This document shows positions 16,001-25,000 of a DNA stretch of 30,057 bases, piece by piece (position 1 is the stretch's first letter; the number at the start of each line of letters is the position of its first letter). The notes beneath the pieces were generated by a model. It was not told the DNA's origin, did not search any database, and saw only the letters and a program-made list of their open reading frames with translations. The stretch is from positions 851,052 to 881,108 of the forward strand of contig BJOX01000155.1 in assembly GCA_009731375.1 (NCBI GenBank), read 5' to 3'. A program made the translations under genes and the position numbers. The DNA comes from Paulinella micropora. Its lineage: Eukaryota; Cercozoa; Imbricatea; Euglyphida.

Positions 16001-17548
16001 CTACGTTGCCACGACAGCTGCATGAAACATACGTGCTGCGGACATCGGCGCCACCAGCTCCCAGCGATTGCTTGCAGGATCGTACCGCTCCATCGACGAC
16101 AAACTATCTCGTTCATCTTCGCCGCCCATAGCATAGATTCGACCATCCAACACATAGGCAGCAACACCATAGCGCTCGCATGTCATGGAAGCCACCACCT
16201 CCCAACTGTTCAATCTGGGATCGAAGCGCTCCACTGAAGACCAGCATGAAGTACCATCCCAGCCCCCCAAGGCGTACAGGTATCCGTTACATGCAACGGC
16301 GGCACACCCAGTTCTCTTGCTGTTCATGGGTGCCACCAGTTCCCATGTGTTGTTCGCCGGATCGTACCTCTCCACAGTCCTGCTGATCTCCACTCCATTG
16401 AGCTCACCTCCCACAACATAGAAAAAGCCATGCAGCACTGCTCCTGCAGCGCAGTAGCGACGATAGGTCATCGGAGCTACATCTTGCTGGTCACTAGCTC
16501 CCGCGCAAAAGCTAGTCACAGAAGAAAGAGTTGAATTGCCATCAGTGCCTCCTGCCACGTACAGCCTGCCGTTAAGTAAACCCACTGCACAGCCATCTCG
16601 CGCCGAAGTCAAAGGAGCGACTACATCCCAGCACCCGCTCTTGGGACTGAAGCACTCAACTGAAGAAAGCACCTTTTCATCCTCACTTCCGATCGCATAT
16701 ACCTTTCCGTCCAGCACCGCGCTTGCAAGCCCCCATCGCTTGCAATTCATAGATGCCACTGCCTCCCACCTATCTTTTTTCACGTCGTATCTTTCAACTG
16801 TAGTTAAAGCCGAACTCGGGTCGTGGCCCTCTTTTGACTTGCCACCCAACCCGTAGATGCCTGCATCACGCTTGGGTACCATCCTCACCTCCGGATCTTC
16901 GCTTGACGTCTCCGTCTTCAACAGCTCCACGCAAGTGCGGACCCGCTTCACCATGACCTTGACTTTGACCTCGCTCCTACCCTCCAGCTCAGCCACGGTT
17001 TCTCGGTGTTTTCCTATCATGACGTGGAGGCTGCCAAGCTGCTTTACGAGTACGTCTATTCCCTCTCCTTTGCTTTCCTGGATTTTGGTTCCCACTGCTG
17101 CTACCTCCTTCTCTAGCCCTTCGATGTCTGCCTTGCGCTGTGCGATCTCGTGCGCCAGGCTCTCCCTCGCTTCCGTCGTCGCAGCGTCCAGACCCTCCAC
17201 AGTCTCTTGCAGACACGTCACTGACAAGCTGCCTCGCGCACGGTCCAGCGATAACTCGTAAATATCTGCGCCAGGCTTCTCTTCCGCAAAGCGAGACACT
17301 TTCTGTTCGCGGCCTCCCGCCAGCTTTTTGAGCTGCTCCAACAGGGGCAGCAGCGATGCACAGAGCTTGACAGCGTGCGGGTCGTGCACGACGTCACGTA
17401 AAGCTGCTGCAGATGGAACCATAGGAACGTCGTTGTCGGCGTCGTCCGACGAGGACGAAGCAGGGGAAGGATGCGAGGGAGGAGAGGACGAAGCAGGGGA
17501 AGGATGCGAGGGAGGAGAGGAAGTGCTGGATTTCTCGCTTTTCGGCAT
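16001..17548 (-). CDS. coiled-coil kelch-repeat protein (515 aa)
   Basis: A single-exon gene. Residues 1-45 are a Ser/Pro/Asp-rich tail with an 11-residue tandem duplication (SSPPSHPSPA twice). Residues ~100-205 are rich in Glu, Lys, Leu and Val in a coiled-coil-like pattern (ETVEGLDAATTEARESLAHE). From ~228 to the end there are six ~48-residue kelch repeats, each with a GG-type turn and a spaced Tyr/Trp (YGLGG, YVAGG, YVVGG, YALGGWDG, YAMGGED; VERYDP...NTWELVAPM). Six kelch units normally close a beta-propeller used for protein binding. No BTB, F-box or RING was seen, so an E3-adaptor role is not supported. Repeat 2 has AIGSED and repeat 3 lacks the Trp. Start: ATG at 17548 in the context TTAAGATGCC; stop TAG. 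GC-rich, unlike its surroundings. Confidence 0.88.
   Translation of the reverse strand: MPKSEKSSTSSPPSHPSPASSSPPSHPSPASSSSDDADNDVPMVPSAAALRDVVHDPHAVKLCASLLPLLEQLKKLAGGREQKVSRFAEEKPGADIYELSLDRARGSLSVTCLQETVEGLDAATTEARESLAHEIAQRKADIEGLEKEVAAVGTKIQESKGEGIDVLVKQLGSLHVMIGKHRETVAELEGRSEVKVKVMVKRVRTCVELLKTETSSEDPEVRMVPKRDAGIYGLGGKSKEGHDPSSALTTVERYDVKKDRWEAVASMNCKRWGLASAVLDGKVYAIGSEDEKVLSSVECFSPKSGCWDVVAPLTSARDGCAVGLLNGRLYVAGGTDGNSTLSSVTSFCAGASDQQDVAPMTYRRYCAAGAVLHGFFYVVGGELNGVEISRTVERYDPANNTWELVAPMNSKRTGCAAVACNGYLYALGGWDGTSCWSSVERFDPRLNSWEVVASMTCERYGVAAYVLDGRIYAMGGEDERDSLSSMERYDPASNRWELVAPMSAARMFHAAVVAT
17459..17521. repeat. 33-bp tandem duplication inside kelch gene
   Basis: Two near-identical 33-bp units (GCAGGGGAAGGATGCGAGGG...) add 11 residues to the Ser/Pro tail without breaking the frame. 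Confidence 0.85.
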
Positions 17549-17573
17549 CTTAAATGACGCAGATCGAGGCGAT

Positions 17574-17640
17574 GGTAACTTCCTAAAAAGAGAGACTTAG
17601 ATTTTTGATAACTTCCTAAAAAGCGAGACTTAGGTTTTGA
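17574..17640. repeat. ~33-bp tandem duplication upstream of kelch gene
   Basis: TAACTTCCTAAAAAG(A/C)GAGACTTAG occurs at 17576 and about 17609, 25-60 bp upstream of the kelch start codon, so inside its 5' UTR or promoter. A regulatory effect is possible but not shown. Confidence 0.8.
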
Positions 17641-17789
17641 ACGAAAATAATTCCTTTTACGGTCCTGTACGTATTTTGTCTTACTCTTATTATTGCCTTT
17701 ATGGTTTGCTATTTTATTTCATTTGAATGGTTTGTGTATTTTAGAAATATTCGTCCCTACCTCTTTTCCCTTAAATGCACGTCTGCTTG

Positions 17790-17805
17790 CTGTGAGTAGT
17801 AGTAG

Positions 17806-17854
<49 letters not shown>

Positions 17855-17855
17855 C

Positions 17856-17903
<48 letters not shown>

Positions 17904-17923
17904 GGTGGTGGTGGTGGTGGTGA

Positions 17924-17989
<66 letters not shown>

Positions 17990-18014
17990 CAGTAGTAGTA
18001 GCAGTAGTAGTAGC

Positions 18015-18048
<34 letters not shown>

Positions 18049-18063
18049 TAAGTAGTAGTAGTC

Positions 18064-18109
<46 letters not shown>

Positions 18110-18154
18110 TAGTAGTAGTAGTAGTAGTAGCAGTAATAGTAATAGTAATAGTAA

Positions 18155-18204
<50 letters not shown>

Positions 18205-18205
18205 A

Positions 18206-18259
<54 letters not shown>

Positions 18260-18360
18260 AAGTAGTAGTAGTAGTAATAGTAGTGATAAGTAGTAGTAAG
18301 TAGTAGCAGCAGCAGCAGTGATCATGAGTAGTAGTAGAAGTGAGTAGTAGTAGTAGCTAT

Positions 18361-18417
<57 letters not shown>
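17790..18417. repeat. (TAG)n array, ~600 bp
   Basis: (AGT)n with internal (GGT)n at 17893-17921 and AAT/AGC variants. Long Ser, Val or Leu frames here are repeat translations. Confidence 0.95.
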
Positions 18418-18450
<33 letters not shown>

Positions 18451-19002
18451 GTGCTTCTCTGTCAATGGCTGATGCATTTCTGCACATGCGCCTCCATCGT
18501 CTCACCCGTGAGGGGAGTACGAAGAATTGACGATANNNNNNNNNNNNNNNNNNNNNNNNNNNNNNNNNNNNNNNNNNNNNNNNNNNNNNNNNNNNNNNNN
18601 NNNNNNNNNNNNNNNNNNNNNNNNNNNNNNNNNNNNNNNNNNNNNNNNNNNNNNNNNNNNNNNNNNNNNNNNNNNNNNNNNNNNNNNNNNNNNNNNNNNN
18701 NNNNNNNNNNNNNNNNNNNNNNNNNNNNNNNNNNNNNNNNNNNNNNNNNNNNNNNNNNNNNNNNNNNNNNNNNNNNNNNNNNNNNNNNNNNNNNNNNNNN
18801 NNNNNNNNNNNNNNNNNNNNNNNNNNNNNNNNNNNNNNNNNNNNNNNNNNNNNNNNNNNNNNNNNNNNNNNNNNNNNNNNNNNNNNNNNNNNNNNNNNNN
18901 NNNNNNNNNNNNNNNNNNNNNNNNNNNNNNNNNNNNNNNNNNNNNNNNNNNNNNNNNNNNNNNNNNNNNNNNNNNNNNNNNNNNNNNNNNCTGGGCTATC
19001 AA
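18411..19002 (-). mobile_element. SINE copy on the minus strand, spanning an assembly gap
   Basis: (AAT)n then AGTGCTTCTCTGTCAATGGC... to 18535 is the reverse complement of the SINE 3' end at 5020-5125. The gap (18536-18990) follows. On the far side 18991-19001 (CTGGGCTATCA) is the reverse complement of the SINE A-box region, then similarity stops. By comparison with 4846-5111 only ~165 bp should be missing, so the 455 N figure is either an estimate or hides a second insertion. Confidence 0.6.
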
Positions 19003-19108
19003 CCAGCATATGCGGAGTTTATTACGCGCGCAACGACCCTCCTCCCCAGCATCTACCACCAAAGGGTTATGAGTTGGCGTCACAGTTTAACGCCTTGAGG
19101 CCATTGGG

Positions 19109-19112
<4 letters not shown>
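19003..19112 (-). mobile_element. possible second tRNA-like SINE head
   Basis: On the minus strand (TTA)n is followed by TTCAGCCCAATGGCCTCAAG, like the A box of the first SINE (TAGCCCAGTGG-TCAAG), and then CCAACTCATAACCCTTTGG, which resembles a tRNA-Met anticodon arm. No clear B box was found. Confidence 0.3.
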
Positions 19113-19394
<282 letters not shown>

Positions 19395-19736
19395 TGAAAA
19401 AATCAAGCAGGAAATTTTCTGAAATTTATGGCGTGGTACCGTCGTACGCCAGTACCGGAACTAGAAACAGGCTTGCACTGAACTAGACGAAGTTATGGCT
19501 GTTTTTGCTGTGCATCTGCACCATTCGATACAGCAACTGCCTGTGGTTGTCGAAACTCTTGCCTGTCCAAAATCACGGAGCGATACAGAAGTTACAGATA
19601 CTATGTGTGTCACTTGTCATGAAGTGGAATAGAAGGTGTGGAAGCTTAAGAGAAAAGGGTGAGTGAATGCTGTTCGCAGTAGTAGTACATCGGAAACAAC
19701 ATAAACATATACCAGTAACAACAAAGCACCGCACTA
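19395..19736. other. unique sequence, no gene seen
   Basis: About 340 bp of non-repetitive DNA between TAG arrays. No domain-bearing frame. Confidence 0.6.
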
Positions 19737-19813
19737 CTACTACTACTACTATACTACTACTACTACTACTACTACTACGATTTCTACTACTACTACCAAC
19801 TACTACTTCCTAC

Positions 19814-19876
<63 letters not shown>

Positions 19877-19918
19877 TAGTAGTAGTAGTCGTACTAGTAG
19901 TAGTATTAGTATTAGTAT

Positions 19919-19958
<40 letters not shown>

Positions 19959-19959
19959 C

Positions 19960-20018
<59 letters not shown>

Positions 20019-20044
20019 CGTACTAGTAGTAGTAGTAGTAGTAT

Positions 20045-20076
<32 letters not shown>

Positions 20077-20097
20077 AGTGTAGTAGTAGTAAGTAGC
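19733..20097. repeat. (CTA)n to (TAG)n strand-switching array
   Basis: (ACT)n from about 19733 to 19812 turns into (AGT)n at the CTACTAGTAG junction near 19813 and continues to 20093. The two halves are reverse complements, a large potential cruciform. Confidence 0.9.
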
Positions 20098-20500
20098 CAT
20101 CTCATTCAAAAGCACTATGAGAAAATTCTCAAGTCATCGTTCAAAAGCTCTACGAGAGAATGCATAGAGCTTTAAAAGTCATCTCATTCAAAAGCTCTAT
20201 GAGAAAATGCTCAAGTCATCGTTCAAAAGCTCTATGAGAGAATGGATAGAGCTTTTAAAGCCATCTCATTCAAAAGCTCTATGAGAAAATGCTAAAGTCA
20301 TCACCCAAAAGCTCTATGAGAAAATGCTAAAGCCATCATTCAACCATGAGACAATGCTCAACGTCATCATTCAAAAAGCTCAGAACAACTTGAAGGGCTT
20401 TTTGTAACGATGTTTGTGTCTCGAGCACTGATCGAGAAAAAATCAACCTTAGTGCTATGAGAAATGCTAAAGTCATCATTTAAAAGGCTCAAAGAACAAG
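20098..20500. repeat. 82-bp minisatellite built of ~41-bp half-units
   Basis: Units start CATCTCATTCAAAAGC at 20098, 20180 and 20262. The first two are 82 bp each; the third and later ones are degenerate and shift to half-units (CATCATTCAA...). Each of the first two units holds a hairpin with arms AAAGCTCTA(T/C) and ATAGAGCTTT. Confidence 0.85.
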
Positions 20501-20688
20501 GGTCGCTTTTTTCTCGAATCAATTGGGGGAAAAAAGCCAGTTGTCTACCCGCAAAACCCGTGTAAGTTTCTTGGGTGGGGCAGTAGATTACTGGTGTAAC
20601 GTGCCACCTGAGAAGTTCCTATTTCTTAAGCACAACGAACAATGACTTCAAGCGCTTCGATCTCAGTCAATGTTTGCATCTACAGCCT

Positions 20689-20743
20689 GTGTTGTGGCTC
20701 ATTAGAAAGCTCTTGATGAGAGCTTTCAAATGAGCCGCTACAC
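20689..20743. repeat. inverted repeat, ~25-bp arms
   Basis: GTGTTGTGGCTCATTAGAAA... pairs with ...TTTCAAATGAGCCGCTACAC, with about four mismatches and a loop of 4-5 nt. Confidence 0.75.
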
Positions 20744-20861
20744 AAGCCCTCGAGATCAGAACCGGCTGAGAACGAAGAGTTTGAAATCATGGCTCGTTGT
20801 GGATAACCCTTCCTCATGAGTGTCTCGCCATCAATAATACAAGACACAGATAATGGTATAT

Positions 20862-20953
20862 TATGCGGCTAGCCACAAATTTGACACGTTTTGCGATCGA
20901 GCCAGGCCGGGCCGGCGAGCCCGCAAAACACGTCAAATTTGGCGCGCCGCATA
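20862..20953. repeat. large inverted repeat, ~35-bp arms
   Basis: Outer TATGCGGC pairs with GCCGCATA. Inner CACAAATTTGACACGTTTTG pairs with CAAAACACGTCAAATTTGGC. The ~20-nt GC-rich loop contains GGCCGGGCCGG. It may be a MITE-like remnant or a structured RNA; no coding content. Confidence 0.75.
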
Positions 20954-21092
20954 TGTAGTTTTATCGGCAACCTGAACATTTTGTGGAGGTGACCGATAGA
21001 AGTTAAAAGTTAGGAGATGCGAAAGTCCGATGCGAAAGTCCGAGTCACGTTGGTTGCTGTTGTAGCCCGGCGGGGGAATTTTGCCACCTATA

Positions 21093-21151
21093 CATAACAT
21101 ACATACATACATACATACATATACATACATACATACATACATATACATACA

Positions 21152-21183
<32 letters not shown>

Positions 21184-21486
21184 CATATACATATACACAC
21201 ATACATACATACATATACATATACATATACATACATACATACATACATAAATACATGCATGCATGCATGCATGCATACATACATACATACATACATACAT
21301 ACATACATAACATACATATACATACATACATACATACATACATATACATACATATACATACATACATACATACATATACATACATACATACATACATACG
21401 TACATACATACATACATACATATACATGTATACATACATACACACATACACACACACATACATACATACATACATACATACATACA

Positions 21487-21487
<1 letters not shown>
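21093..21487. repeat. (CATA)n array
   Basis: Nearly 400 bp of CATA with ATACAT and CATG variants. Confidence 0.95.
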
Positions 21488-21560
<73 letters not shown>

Positions 21561-21565
21561 ATAGT

Positions 21566-21603
<38 letters not shown>

Positions 21604-21614
21604 TGGTGGTGGTG

Positions 21615-21648
<34 letters not shown>

Positions 21649-21703
21649 CAGCAGCAATAGTAGTAGTAGTAGTAGTTACTACTACTACTACTACTACTAC
21701 TAC
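21488..21703. repeat. (TAG)n switching to (CTA)n
   Basis: (AGT)n with a short (GGT)n block, then at GTAGTTACTAC near 21676 the strand sense inverts to (ACT)n. Confidence 0.9.
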
Positions 21704-21852
21704 TAGGCCTAGGCCTTCGATTTAATGAGGATAAGAAATGTAACCTCTGGTCATCCATACAAATCGTTAGCTCAAGAGCTATTGATTTAACTAGATGGTG
21801 ACCTACTTCTCAAATTATTAAGAATAATGAAAAATTAAATTATTAAAATATT
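21704..21852 (-). mobile_element. LINE 3'-end fragment R1
   Basis: TAGGCCTAGGCCTTCGATTT... is the reverse complement of the 3' end of LINE copy 1 (24590-24715). Flanked on both sides by (CTA)n, i.e. (TAG)n in LINE orientation. Interpreted as an extremely 5'-truncated LINE insertion or a SINE sharing its tail. Confidence 0.7.
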
Positions 21853-21870
21853 ACTTCTACTACTACTACA

Positions 21871-21932
<62 letters not shown>

Positions 21933-21938
21933 AAAGCT

Positions 21939-22011
<73 letters not shown>

Positions 22012-22023
22012 ACTACTACTACT

Positions 22024-22071
<48 letters not shown>

Positions 22072-22130
22072 TTACTACTACTACTACTACTAACTACTAC
22101 TAACTACTACTAACTACTATAACTACTATA

Positions 22131-22167
<37 letters not shown>

Positions 22168-22168
22168 T

Positions 22169-22201
<33 letters not shown>

Positions 22202-22247
22202 CTACTACTACCTACTACTACCTACTACTACTACCTACTACTACTAC

Positions 22248-22286
<39 letters not shown>
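21853..22286. repeat. (CTA)n array
   Basis: About 430 bp of ACT repeat with scattered one-base slips (CCTACTACTA, AACTACTACT). Confidence 0.95.
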
Positions 22287-22289
<3 letters not shown>

Positions 22290-22422
22290 GGCCTAGGCCT
22301 TCGATTTAATGAAGTTAAGAAATTTAACCTCTGGTCATCCATACAAATCGTTAGCTCAAGAGCTATTGATTTAACTAGATGGTGACCTACTTCTCAAATT
22401 ATCAAGAATAATGAAAAATTAA

Positions 22423-22423
<1 letters not shown>
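22287..22423 (-). mobile_element. LINE 3'-end fragment R2
   Basis: Nearly the same as R1 (a few substitutions: GAAGTTAAGAAATTT against GAGGATAAGAAATGT), in the same orientation, between (CTA)n arrays. Its truncated end lies at ATGAAAAATTAAA, close to that of R1. Confidence 0.7.
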
Positions 22424-22472
<49 letters not shown>

Positions 22473-22516
22473 CACTACTACTACTACTACTACTACCACT
22501 ACTACTACTACTACTA

Positions 22517-22553
<37 letters not shown>

Positions 22554-22566
22554 CGGTACTACTACA
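22424..22566. repeat. (CTA)n array
   Basis: ACT repeats with CCACTA variants, ending ACCGGTACTACTACACG. Confidence 0.95.
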
Positions 22567-22704
22567 CGAGGCCGTCAGGCCGAGAAAGTTGTTCCCGCAG
22601 GGAGTACTGCAGGGGGGCCCCGCGGCCTAGAGCGGGCCGCCGGAGGCGAAAATTTGTTTGAAATCCTTATGAAAGATAGCAGGAAATCAAGTTTTATATT
22701 GAAA
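22567..22704. other. short GC-rich unique segment
   Basis: Contains GAGGCCGTCAGGCCGAG and a GC-rich imperfect hairpin around 22614-22645. No gene. Confidence 0.5.
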
Positions 22705-22746
22705 GTAATGGTAGTAGTAGAAGTATTAGCAGCAGCAGCAGCAGCC

Positions 22747-22825
<79 letters not shown>
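22705..22825. repeat. (GTA)n/(GCA)n array before LINE copy 1
   Basis: TAG repeat with a (GCA)n block at 22730-22765, then perfect (GTA)n abutting the truncated LINE. Confidence 0.95.
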
Positions 22826-24712
22826 GACATCCTCTCCCGAACTCAATATGCTTTCCGACCACATTCGAACACAACAATCACCACGTAAACCATCTTAAAT
22901 CACATCCAAAACCTCAAAGGCCCAGGACGGTATGTGCTTGCTTTATTTATCGACCTATCGAACGCTTATGACACCATCGATCATGAAACACTCATCCATA
23001 AACTACGAAATAATATAAATTTTAGCGATAACACCAATACCTTTTTCAAATCATACCTCACAAAACGATACCAAACCGTCAAACCGTATTTACCCAATAT
23101 GCTCGTTCCTACCCACGCAAGGTCACACATGGGATCCCGCAAGGTAGCACACTCTCAGCAACGCTCTTCATTCTATACATCAACGATATTATACTCTCAC
23201 TAACACACGGGAAAGTCTTTGCATATGCAGATGACACCACACTCATCATTGCTGCTAAGAATAAAGAGCAACTCCAAGAACAAGCACAAACTGATACAAC
23301 TGACCTTGTCCGTTACTTCCACAGACATAACCTAGTACCCAACCCCACCAAAACCACCTACACCATCTTCCACAAGCATGAACAGAAGGTGCAGCTCGAC
23401 CTGACTATCGACGGCAAGAGGCTCCAACAAGAACGAAAGGTAAAAGTATTAGGTACAATCATCCAAAGCAACCTGTCCTTCAGCGAACATATACAATCTA
23501 TTGTCGTCCGCCTTCAACCGTTTGTCCAAATGTTTCGCTATGTGAACAGCCTACTTCCCATCCATATCCTCCTCCAACTCTACTATGCACATGTATACCC
23601 CCTACTTATGTATGGTATCTCCATATGGGGATCTGATGAATACAGCACCATTATACATCCACTTATTATCATCCAAAAACGCTTAGTCCGTCTGATCTGC
23701 CTTAAATCATGGAGAACACCTACCAAACAACTTTTTGCCAAACTACGCCTACTCAACATATTTAACATGTATAAATATAGCGTATGCATGGATGCACACT
23801 CCCTTATTTACCCAGCCTTCGAGGCTTTCCTACCCCTCCACTACAACAATATCCGACCAATTACAGCTGTTCGTAACTATAACACTAGGCGATCATAAAG
23901 GAAACACATGTACAACGACTCTAAGACTGGTCAGTACAGTAGAGCCGCACAAGCACAATTGGATAAGCTACCAGAACATCTGAGAGATATGTCTTACAAA
24001 GCTGAATTCAAAACTGAACTCAAGGCGTATCTCTTACACCTGCAGCAATTATGACACTGCCTACGGGAATAAAGAGGGCGTTGGACACCTTATCATCAGA
24101 TGATATCTGAGTGTGGGACAAGTTCAGCGTTGATCACATCCTAAGCCGGAGTGTGGTTAACCAAACCCCCTTGGGGAGTCTTCCAGCTTTTGTGAGCGCC
24201 ACCGTTATATATACAACTGACTAGGACTATAATACCCTCAACGTATATATATACATACACACATATATATATATACATATATATTTATTTATTTATTTAT
24301 TTATACATATACATATATATACATATATATTATATATATATTATATTATATCTATACATACTTACCTCCACCTTTTTATTATTATTATTATTATTATTAC
24401 TATTATTATTATTATTATTATTATTAACTCCATATATATATGTGTATATTATATATATACATATTATATATATATAACCTTTTATGTTATTTCATTTTTA
24501 CTTTTATTTTCTTCTTTATTTTATTTTATTTTGTTTTTAATACTCTCAATCTATTTTTATTTTATTTTAATATTTTTAATTATTTAATTTTGATTATTGT
24601 TAATAATTTGAGAAGTAGGTCACCATATAGTTAAATCAATAGCTCTTGAGCTAACGATTTGTATGGATGACCAGAAGTTAAATTTAACTTCATTAAATCG
24701 AAGGCCTAGGCC

Positions 24713-24715
<3 letters not shown>
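22826..24715 (+). pseudogene. 5'-truncated CR1/Jockey-like LINE, copy 1, RT gene broken
   Basis: Starts mid-RT at GACATCCTCTCCCG directly after (GTA)n; the same bases are at 26404 in copy 2. Retains FIDLSNAYDTIDHE, FAYADDTTL (catalytic YADD) and the C-terminal WGSDEYST...QKRLVRLICL region. Broken by an 8-bp tandem duplication at 23073-23088 (frameshift) and a stop at about 23896 (TCA TAA where copy 2 has TCA TCA). The 3' UTR carries a conserved block (CACTGCCTACGGG...), TA-rich repeats at 24240-24480, and a final ~125 bp (24590-24715) shared with R1 and R2, followed by (TAG)n. Confidence 0.88.
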
Positions 24716-24751
<36 letters not shown>

Positions 24752-24782
24752 CAGTAGTAGTAGTAGTAGTAGTAGCAGCAGC

Positions 24783-24854
<72 letters not shown>

Positions 24855-25000
24855 TTTTTATCGTTTTCCCGTTGGCTGAATAAGAAAAAACAGTTACCCT
24901 TACTAGCCTAGCCTAGTAGTAGTAGTAGTAGTAGTAGTACTCTGCATCATTATCTACTAGTAGTAGTAGAAGTAGTAGAAGTAGTAGTAGTAGTAGTAGT
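24716..25000. repeat. (TAG)n array between two LINE copies
   Basis: Two (TAG)n tracts, interrupted by a short unique piece at about 24854-24915 and by another near 24940. The array touches the 3' end of LINE copy 1 and the 5' truncation point of copy 2. Confidence 0.95.
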
